From NCBI GenBank assembly GCA_964643355.1, contig CAZXPW010000009.1, positions 1 to 64,000 on the forward strand: a stretch of DNA of 64,000 nucleotides, written 5' to 3'. The DNA is from FEN-1350 sp964643355. GTDB taxonomy: Bacteria; Planctomycetota; Phycisphaerae; Sedimentisphaerales; Anaerohalosphaeraceae. The notes under the pieces were generated by a model. That model did not search any database. It had not been told where the DNA came from and worked only from the letters and a program-made list of their open reading frames with translations. Below, piece by piece: positions 1-6,025 of the stretch. Numbering within the stretch: the stretch's first letter is position 1; each line of letters begins with the position of its first letter. The position numbers and the translations under genes are program-made.

Positions 1-173
1 TGGAATCTCAGGTATCTCTTTCCGCTGCAAAGAACCATCAAAGACGACATGCCAGTAATAACTTCGTCCATATTATAATACTTATATTCACCGAGACGTC
101 CTCCAAATATAACTTTGGGTTCAGCATCAGCCAATCTTCGATATCTCTGATAAAGTGCATGGTATGACGTCAT
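1..173 (-). pseudogene. UDP-galactopyranose mutase fragment, runs off the left edge
   Basis: Reading leftwards from an ATG at 173, the frame stays open to the window edge for 57 codons. It contains LYQRYRRLADAEPKVIFGG followed by RLGEYKYYNMDEVI. This matches the C-terminal FAD-binding part of UDP-galactopyranose mutases (Glf), which make UDP-galactofuranose for surface polysaccharide; that family match is from memory. The frame is also open upstream of 173, but the sequence there no longer resembles Glf, and after DEVI the text also departs from the family. I infer a degraded or recombined fragment, not a working gene. It sits directly downstream of the truncated small protein at 209-547, so the two may have been joined by one rearrangement. 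Confidence 0.6.
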
Positions 174-208
174 CTTCTTAATTATAAAGTGAGAGGTATA
201 CATGAAAG

Positions 209-547
209 TTATGCATATTGGGATGGATAGATACAATGTCCAACGTGATAACTCCATCCTTTAATTACGATAAGTTCTTTGACCGTATAATCACCCCGAT
301 GGTGCTGTAACTGATCCTCTATTGACAAAAACACCTCCGTTTTATTTACAGGCTCATCATTTATAAGTACTTGTTGGTAAGAATCCAAGAAGAGATCAAG
401 GGCCGCTTGAATAACCTTAGCTTCTCTCGCAGAAAAATATACGTATTTTGAATTTGACAACTCAACCACCTCCGCATTGTAAAACGGTGTCTGGTAAGTG
501 TCGTACAAGAAAATCATGTTTTTTCGTTGGTCGAACGACTTAGTCAT
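209..547 (-). CDS. Small protein of unknown function, paralog A (C-terminus altered)
   Basis: This encodes 112 residues, with no signal peptide or membrane segment. I do not recognise the family. Its core from about residue 33 aligns with the proteins at 3444-3746 and 47652-47981: an FS..E start, an amphipathic helix containing ALDLFLDS, then VLINDEPV and the best conserved stretch YTVKELIVIKG. Unlike the two paralogs, it has about 30 extra N-terminal residues, and after KGW its C-terminus (SYHVGHCIYPSQYA) does not match theirs. In the paralogs this part is a basic tail with a PW.. .SRRI motif. Loss of the tail, next to a glf fragment, suggests a recombination junction near 240-270. No clear ribosome-binding site precedes the ATG. 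The coding region is AT-rich compared with most of the window. Confidence 0.55.
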   Translation of the reverse strand: MTKSFDQRKNMIFLYDTYQTPFYNAEVVELSNSKYVYFSAREAKVIQAALDLFLDSYQQVLINDEPVNKTEVFLSIEDQLQHHRGDYTVKELIVIKGWSYHVGHCIYPSQYA

Positions 548-772
548 ACAGAATGTTGAAGCTTATCATTTATTATATTAATATACCATGATATTTTCAA
601 TAGGCAAACGGTAAAACCAAGATAAAATTGAACCCCATTTTGAACCCCGCCGGCTCTCTATCTCCCCATTTCGCCAAGAATCATGTCTCGCTTTTTACAT
701 GCGATCAATCCCGTAACCCCTATTATACAAGTCTTTTATTGACGTGTTTGTACTTATCCAAACTACATCATA

Positions 773-822
773 GCAGACTCTTAATCAGGGTGTCCAGGGT
801 TCGAGTCCCTGATGGTGTACCA
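773..822 (+). pseudogene. 3' remnant of a tRNA, probably tRNA-Lys(CTT)
   Basis: The stretch reads as the 3' two thirds of a tRNA. There is an anticodon loop CTCTTAA with anticodon CTT, then a T-stem CAGGG at 795-799, T-loop TTCGAGT, T-stem CCCTG at 807-811, an acceptor 3' strand ATGGTGT and a terminal ACCA. Upstream there is no D-arm and no matching 5' acceptor strand (ACACCAT would be expected), and two anticodon-stem pairs are mismatched. It therefore cannot fold as a full tRNA. A 3' tRNA copy running from anticodon to CCA is what remains at the distal end of an element integrated into a tRNA gene. That origin is an inference. A perfect hairpin follows at 826-860. Confidence 0.6.
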
Positions 823-825
823 CGC

Positions 826-860
826 AAAAGCCCCTTGAATCTGCAGTTCAAGGGGCTTTT
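826..860 (+). terminator. Rho-independent terminator after the tRNA remnant
   Basis: AAAAGCCCCTTGAA pairs perfectly with TTCAAGGGGCTTTT across a 7-nt loop, giving a 14-bp stem ending in a T-run on the plus strand. Its core, CCCCTTGAA/TTCAAGGGG, is shared with the hairpin at 3096-3130, which also follows a tRNA remnant. It points the same way as the tRNA, so it probably terminated the original tRNA transcript. Confidence 0.8.
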
Positions 861-938
861 CAGCTGTTTAAAACTAGTTTATAAGCGGGATCAGGCAGCA
901 ACAAGCCCTAACGCTTCGACCACACCTCTCATTGGGCA

Positions 939-2743
939 CTAAGACCGTTTCTTACAACATCTCCAATGCCAGCAAAGCACCATCATGCTCAGCAGCCCGA
1001 CAAGGGAAAGCAGCGCGAGTAAAAAGAAGAAGGCAATATTGGAACTGTCGCCGGTTTGCGGAATATCCGATGTGGGCGAGCTGGTGGGCGTCACCGTGGC
1101 GCCGACGGCAGTCCATTTTGCATACAATGTGATATCCGACGTAACCACGTCATTCGCAAAATCCCATGCCGTAGTGCAGGCTGCGTTGATAAACCACCCG
1201 CCAAAAGAGAAACCGGTGTAGGTCGGGTTGACCGGAACCGTTACCTTTGACCCGTAGGCAACAGTCTGCGAGGCAACCGCACTGCCCCCCTGTGAATCAA
1301 ATGTCACCACGCATTGCGCGGGTTTTTCAACCAGCACAAGATAAGCGTCATGGCTGGTGTCGCCAAAAGCACCGTAATAGTATGCACCCTCACGAATACC
1401 TTTCACGGTATGTGTAAAACTGGAATAGTACGGTGATGCATCCGTAAGCGCATNNNNNNNNNNNNNNNNNNNNNNNNNNNNNNNNNNNNNNNNNNNNNNN
1501 NNNNNNNNNNNNNNNNNNNNNNNNNNNNNNNNNNNNNNNNNNNNNNNNNNNNNGCATTGTTAACGCTAGTGCTCAGGTAAATACCCCCGCCATTCGTTGA
1601 GCTGTTACCCGTAATGGCGGAATGGTCTAAAGTGGTGATGGTTCCGGACTGGATATAAACCCCGCCGCCACGTACTGTGCTTTGATTATCGTATATCGCC
1701 GAGGAGTCGTACAGAACGAGGGACGAAGAGTTTGTCGGATCGGCGGAACCGGCCGAAATGAATACTCCGCCGCCGTATTCAGCCTGATTGTTATAGATGG
1801 CGGCATTATTCCTCATTACCATTGTGCTGCCCGCGTAAATCAGCACCCCGCCGCCATAGGCGCCAAGCGTATTGTAGATTTTCGCATTACCGCTCATGGT
1901 AAAATTGCAATTCCGACACAAAACCGCGCCGTCGCCAATATCGTAATTCTCCATGATCTGCGCATTTCCGGACATGTTGAAGGTCGCCTTCTGGGCACCC
2001 CACTGGTTGCGGACGAAAACGGCAGCCGCCGAATTACAATCATATTTAATGGATGCGCAGGCCGTTATCGTGCCGCCATAGAGGTTAAACGTACTGTATT
2101 CGTTGGCAACAATCGCCGCATAATTGCTGCTTGCTGTAGAGTTGACGGTGCAGAGCTTTACCGTAGCGCCATCATACATATTAATCACGCTGGGTTGCCC
2201 GGTGGAGGCGTTTCCCCACACGCAGATCGCCGCCGCCGTTGCCGCATCGGAATTCAAAAGAAGACTGCAATTCTGGATAACCGCACCGTTGTTAAGGTTG
2301 ACGGTGCTTCCATTGCTACCTGCTATTACGGCATATTGACTGTTCAGCCCTGAGTTTGTGCGGTCGCGTGCCGCGATTGCCGTAAGGCTGTTATCGCTCC
2401 ACACAGCGCCGCCGTCAAGGATGATGTTTTCGCAAGTAAGTATCCCGTTGTCGCCAACGCTGAACATCTCCGTGTCCATGGTTCGAGTAATCATCAGTCC
2501 GGCGGTCATCCCCATGACTTTTACACTTTTATTGGCAATAGCCGATGTGCTTGAGATGGTTGAACTGGCAATCACGCAGATGATATCGCCGTCAACGGCG
2601 GCAGCTACCGCGTCGTTTATAGAGCTGTAGTACGTTGAGGGAGCAGCCGCAAGGTAGCAAACATCTGCGGCCAATGCCGGGCCGGCAATAAACGTCAGCA
2701 CGGACAGGAATAACAGCGATAAACCATACTTTATGACTCTCAT
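939..2743 (-). CDS. Cell-wall-anchored adhesin with parallel beta-helix repeats (interrupted by assembly gap)
   Basis: The protein begins with a signal peptide (ATG at 2743, GGAGG nine bases upstream; hydrophobic core then GPALA). A long Ser/Asn/Gly-rich region follows with recurring elements such as GGGVLIYAGS, GGGVFISAGS and GGGVYIQSG. These are typical of polymorphic-outer-membrane-protein or pectate-lyase-like beta-helices. The N run at 1454-1553 interrupts it. Beyond the gap the open frame continues into an InlB/Flg_new-type domain (VTFDSQGGSAV to LYAKW), then a TPTSSPTSD linker. It ends with a sorting signal: IPQTGD, a hydrophobic segment and a CKKRS tail. The two parts are in different frames across the 100-N spacer, which is of arbitrary length, so I treat them as one gene. 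Sortase anchoring to peptidoglycan is inferred from the tail; the usual motif is LPxTG. Adhesion or substrate binding is likely. Confidence 0.7.
1454..1553. other. Assembly gap (100 N)
   Basis: Exactly 100 unknown bases lie within the adhesin gene. The round number suggests a placeholder of unknown true length. The gap falls at the boundary between the repetitive beta-helix part and the InlB-like domain, where repeats would hinder assembly. Confidence 0.95.
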
Positions 2744-3064
2744 AGATGACAACCTCCAAGTATACCCGGATGAGTTTCGACTCAGCCTCGCATAAATCTT
2801 AACAATGTTAGTATACTATGCATGCATTCCCTGACAGTTCGTCAACCGTGTCCTATGCGTTCCAGATAATTATTTAGTCAAACTAATTTTTTAAGCGTGT
2901 TGTCCAACGAAGGCAAAGGGCCGGCTCCAGATTCGTAACCTCAGCGGAATCCAATCGCTATCAGGCCGTAGGGTGGTATTACCGGTTGTCCGGTTCCACC
3001 GCCAAACGTTGAAAGCAAATGATCGTAAGGTTTCCCTAAATACCTTCCTTTCATTCAGGCTACC

Positions 3065-3091
3065 CTGGGTTCGAGCCCCGGTTGGTACACC
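3065..3091 (+). pseudogene. Second tRNA 3' remnant (T-arm and acceptor end)
   Basis: The stretch has a T-stem CTGGG (3065-3069), loop TTCGAGC, T-stem CCCGG (3077-3081), then TTGGTAC, A and CC. That is the layout of a tRNA T-arm and 3' acceptor strand. No 5' partner (GTACCAA) or D-arm lies upstream, so this is not a functional tRNA. It differs in sequence from the remnant at 773-822 and therefore is not simply a direct repeat of it. A hairpin terminator follows five bases later, as with the first remnant. Confidence 0.5.
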
Positions 3092-3095
3092 TTCT

Positions 3096-3130
3096 AACCC
3101 CCCTTGAAACAGGCCGTTTCAAGGGGGGTT
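3096..3130 (+). terminator. Hairpin after the second tRNA remnant
   Basis: AACCCCCCTTGAAAC pairs perfectly with GTTTCAAGGGGGGTT across a 5-nt loop, a 15-bp stem. There is no good T-run after it. The core resembles the terminator at 826-860, suggesting that both tRNA remnants brought their own terminator. Confidence 0.65.
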
Positions 3131-3443
3131 CGCTTCTCCTGCGGGAGCTCATCATTCGCTTTTGTTCTCATCGTAAGAAGGTTCTTTTACCATCACGGCA
3201 GTTAAACGGCAGGCAGATTCATGATTCGGTCTTAACATGATTAACACTCTAAGGTACGCCCGCCCTCGGCAAGATGCCTTTCCCCCTGTCCGGACTGTGT
3301 TGTTCAACGGCATCGTAGAGCATAAAGGTATCCCCATTTGAGGTTTCCTGAAAGGGTCATTGTTCGATTCGTTACGTAGTTTTCAGTCGGCACGGCAAAT
3401 ACACTTCTGAATGCTTTGCTTTACTACTGTAAGTAAACCTTTT
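3131..3443. other. Intergenic stretch without a recognisable gene
   Basis: I see no convincing coding region, RNA or repeat between the hairpin at 3130 and the stop of the small protein at 3444. Short open frames here lack a ribosome site and any family resemblance. Confidence 0.5.
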
Positions 3444-3746
3444 TTATTCCCGACACATTTCACGCAAATAGGAATTGATTTTTCGGGATATCCTTCTCGA
3501 GGTTATCCAGGGGAGCTTACTGTGATACAGATGCAGGCATCCCTTAATCACGATGAGCTCTTTGATCGTATATTTCGTCCTCGTCAGCTGCAATTTCTGC
3601 AAAATGGGCATTACAATGTTCCTTTTGAGGACAGGCTGCTCATTGATAATCACATCTTCAGGAGATTCGAGGAAAATCTCCAGCGCTTTCTCGATTATAT
3701 AGATTTCGTTATCGGAAAAAATATGGTAGCTTTGGACGCGGGCCAT
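3444..3746 (-). CDS. Small protein of unknown function, paralog B
   Basis: This encodes 100 residues from the ATG at 3746, which has GAGAGG six bases upstream. A longer frame begins at 3779 but lacks a ribosome site. The protein is soluble-looking. It has an N-terminal MARVQSYHIFSDNE segment, a helix with IIEKALEIFLES, then VIINEQPVLK, then YTIKELIVIKGC, and a basic C-terminal tail LPWITSRRISRKI. It is clearly homologous to the proteins at 47652-47981 (same length and start) and 209-547. Mostly hydrophobic heptad-like spacing and a basic tail could suit a small binding or regulatory protein, but no known family comes to mind. It stands alone, about 160 bases from the end of the MATE gene on the same strand. 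Confidence 0.65.
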   Translation of the reverse strand: MARVQSYHIFSDNEIYIIEKALEIFLESPEDVIINEQPVLKRNIVMPILQKLQLTRTKYTIKELIVIKGCLHLYHSKLPWITSRRISRKINSYLREMCRE

Positions 3747-3904
3747 ATAAACCTCTCTTTTCTGTCCTACGCGCTCCAATCAACCTGCTGTGACCGTCAA
3801 AGAGAAGTCGAGTTTCCAAAGCATCAGAGAAGAATTCCACTTAAATAATAGTATATCATAATTCCGAACAGGAGTACATTAACCCATTGTAGTATTCGCT
3901 GCCA

Positions 3905-5269
3905 CTATGCCGCCGGAATGGTCTCCCGGGCGGCGAGCGTTCGGCGGAGACGCACGGCGAACACCGCCGTCAGCGCAACGGTCAGCAGGTCGGCCACAGG
4001 CTGCGCCCATACGATGCCTTCCAGTCCGAACAGCACGGGAAACAGCAGGATGGCCGGAAGAAAAAAGACGCCCTGGCGACTGATGCTCAGCAGGCCGCCT
4101 TCCTTTCCTTTTCCCAATGCCAGGAACAGCGACAGATACACCGTCTGGAATCCGTACAACGGGAACAGAATGCCGTTCGCCCGCAGGGCCTGGGCGCCGA
4201 TCGCGATCAGCTGCGCGTCGCCCGCGGAAAACAGCGACAGGATCGACGAGGGAATCGTTACCATTAGCAGGGCGGCTGCGAGGCAAAAGACCGTCGCCCA
4301 GATCAGCGACAGGCGGGTTGCCTCACGGAGGCGGTCAAAGCGTTTCGCGCCGTAGCTATAGCCCGCCACCGGCTGGAACCCCTTCATGTACCCGAAGACC
4401 ACATAGGTGCCCAACGTCATGATGCGGGCCACGACGCCGAAAGCCGCGACCACGGAATCCCCATAGGCGCTTGCTTTCATGTTGGTCAGGCTTAAGGCGG
4501 CGCTGGTCAGGAGTTGATAGACCAGAATGGGAACGCCCACCTTCAGCACTTCGCCAAACAGCTTTCGATCCGGGGTGAAAAGCCTGATGGAAAAGCGCAG
4601 ATGGCCTTTTTTACCGAGGATGAACCACAGGTACAGGCAGGTTGTCGCGGCCTGGGCAACCACGGTCGCCACCGCCGCACCCCGGACTCCCATTCCCAAA
4701 GGATAGATGAAGATCGGGTCCAGCACGACGTTCAGCCCGCCGCCTAAAAGCATGGAGAACATGGTCAGTTTCGCGCGGCCCTCCGCCGTAACGATGTTGT
4801 TCATGGTCACGTTCAGGATATTGAGAATCGAGCCCGCAATATAAACCACGGCGTATTCCCGCGCGTAGGGCAGGATCGTTTCCGTGGCACCCAGGGCGAT
4901 TAAGACATTGTCCAGAAAACAAAGCGAAACGGCGATGACGCCCGTTCCGACCAGCAGGCTGGCGAACAGGGCGGTGGAGGCGGTGCGGTTTGCGCGCTCG
5001 TCGTCACCCTTGCCGAGAAGCCGGGAGATATAGGAGGCCGCGCCGCTGCCGAACGTCATACCCAGGCCGACGATCAACTGTACGATGGGAAAAACGATGG
5101 AGACCGCACCCATCTGGCTGGTGCCCAGGCCGCCTACAAAATACGCGTCCACGACGCTGTACAGCGCCGAGACCATCATGCCGATCATGGTGGGCACACC
5201 CAGGGCCATCAACACCCGGGGCATTTTCTCCTCCCCCATCATGCGGAGCTTTTGATCGTTAGTATTCAT
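3905..5269 (-). CDS. MATE-family multidrug/cation efflux pump
   Basis: The protein has 454 residues, the usual length for MATE transporters, with about twelve hydrophobic segments in two similar halves. The N-terminal half has P..IGMMVSALYSVVDAYFVG and GSGAASYISRLLGKG, both typical of the family. Such proteins export drugs or metabolites in exchange for Na+ or H+; the substrate cannot be told from sequence. The start is set by AAAGGA ten bases before the ATG. The gene follows marR on the same strand with 62 bases between. That spacer holds a perfect inverted repeat matching the one in the marR promoter, so repression by the MarR protein, relieved by a ligand, is the likely control. Confidence 0.9.
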   Translation of the reverse strand: MNTNDQKLRMMGEEKMPRVLMALGVPTMIGMMVSALYSVVDAYFVGGLGTSQMGAVSIVFPIVQLIVGLGMTFGSGAASYISRLLGKGDDERANRTASTALFASLLVGTGVIAVSLCFLDNVLIALGATETILPYAREYAVVYIAGSILNILNVTMNNIVTAEGRAKLTMFSMLLGGGLNVVLDPIFIYPLGMGVRGAAVATVVAQAATTCLYLWFILGKKGHLRFSIRLFTPDRKLFGEVLKVGVPILVYQLLTSAALSLTNMKASAYGDSVVAAFGVVARIMTLGTYVVFGYMKGFQPVAGYSYGAKRFDRLREATRLSLIWATVFCLAAALLMVTIPSSILSLFSAGDAQLIAIGAQALRANGILFPLYGFQTVYLSLFLALGKGKEGGLLSISRQGVFFLPAILLFPVLFGLEGIVWAQPVADLLTVALTAVFAVRLRRTLAARETIPAA

Positions 5270-5297
5270 GAGATGACCATCCTTTCATACGATCCTT

Positions 5298-5316
5298 GTG
5301 TATAGCTGCTATACAC
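5298..5316. promoter_or_regulatory. MarR operator upstream of the MATE gene
   Basis: GTGTATAGCTGCTATACAC is a perfect 19-nt palindrome around a central base. The 13-nt core TATAGC-N-GCTATA recurs at 5819-5831 in front of marR. The site lies where the MATE promoter -10 (TATACA on the minus strand) would be, so bound MarR would block RNA polymerase. Confidence 0.8.
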
Positions 5317-5331
5317 TAGAAGAATAAAAAA

Positions 5332-5808
5332 TCACGTCGGATCGTTACCTTCAAAACCGTCGATCTGCTTTTCAAGCGAATCCAGAAATTGTTTCAGAAA
5401 CGCCCGATTTTCCTCGGTCGCTCCTTCCAGGCTCCGGTTGACCATGTTGTCGAATTCCTGATGGAGCTGCTCGTGGCGCAGATAGGCGGTTTCGCCCTTC
5501 GCCGTCAGTCTCAGCACCAACCGCGACAGGTTGCCGGGGTCGGCGTGCTTGGCCACCATGCCTTTTTTTTGAAGCTTCATGACGATCTGGGATACCGCAC
5601 CTTTCGTAACGCCCAGCATTTCGGCAAGTCCCGTGACATGGATGCCCTCGTGATCCCGAATGGCTTTGAGCATGTGGATCTCCGCCTCGTGCAGAGGCAC
5701 ATCCGTCCCATAGCGACGTGTTTTGCCGTCGATCTCCAGAAGCTTCCAGACTACGCGAAGCAGCGTATAGCTGACCTTCGTCCGGTTTCGTGTGTTGATG
5801 ATCATCAC
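5332..5808 (-). CDS. MarR-family transcriptional repressor
   Basis: The protein has 158 residues, with the winged helix-turn-helix of MarR proteins at about residues 45-100: EAEIHMLKAI, then VTGLAEMLGVTKGAVSQIV as the recognition region, then a wing with SRLVLRLTAKG. C-terminal helices would form the dimer interface. It probably represses its own gene and the downstream MATE pump. The likely start is the GTG at 5808 (or the ATG at 5805). No ribosome site precedes it, and a strong promoter places the transcription start almost exactly at this codon, so the mRNA may be leaderless. A further half-site TATAGCTG lies inside the coding region near 5765. Confidence 0.88.
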   Translation of the reverse strand: MMIINTRNRTKVSYTLLRVVWKLLEIDGKTRRYGTDVPLHEAEIHMLKAIRDHEGIHVTGLAEMLGVTKGAVSQIVMKLQKKGMVAKHADPGNLSRLVLRLTAKGETAYLRHEQLHQEFDNMVNRSLEGATEENRAFLKQFLDSLEKQIDGFEGNDPT

Positions 5809-5814
5809 GGGAAG

Positions 5815-5843
5815 AGTATATAGCAGCTATACGCCTTTGTCAA
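5815..5843 (-). promoter_or_regulatory. marR promoter with operator in the spacer
   Basis: On the minus strand, TTGACA (5843-5838), a 17-base spacer and TATACT (5820-5815) form a near-consensus sigma-A promoter. The 13-nt palindrome core TATAGC-N-GCTATA (5819-5831) fills most of the spacer and touches the -10. Only six bases separate the -10 from the GTG start codon. Confidence 0.75.
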
Positions 5844-5969
5844 CGAATCTCATTGAATTCTAAGGAAACGCCGTTGAATCGCTATCCGATACACGCCCCG
5901 TATGAAGTGGCGCCACAGAACCGTCGGTTATTCCCGGTTTGCCGTCAACTTCGGGAAAAGAAAGCGAAC

Positions 5970-5999
5970 GGGGAGGTTTCGGCCGGCCGGAACCTCCCC
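5970..5999 (-). terminator. Terminator downstream of the DUF6259 gene
   Basis: GGGGAGGTT and AACCTCCCC flank a central GGCCGGCC, giving an almost perfect 30-nt palindrome. On the minus strand it is followed by a T/C-rich stretch (TTTCTTTTCC). It lies 26 bases past the stop at 6026. Confidence 0.7.
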
Positions 6000-6025
6000 C
6001 TCCGCTTCGTAAAAGAACCGTTCCC

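Noticed and set aside
773..822. A functional tRNA-Lys gene
   Set aside because: There is no D-arm, no 5' acceptor strand and the anticodon stem has mismatches.
628..942. Plus-strand open frame over the tRNA remnant
   Set aside because: It has no ribosome site, it crosses the tRNA remnant and the terminator hairpin, and its product has no recognisable features.
3411..3848. Plus-strand open frame opposite small paralog B
   Set aside because: Paralog B on the minus strand has two homologs in the window and a ribosome site; the plus-strand frame has neither.
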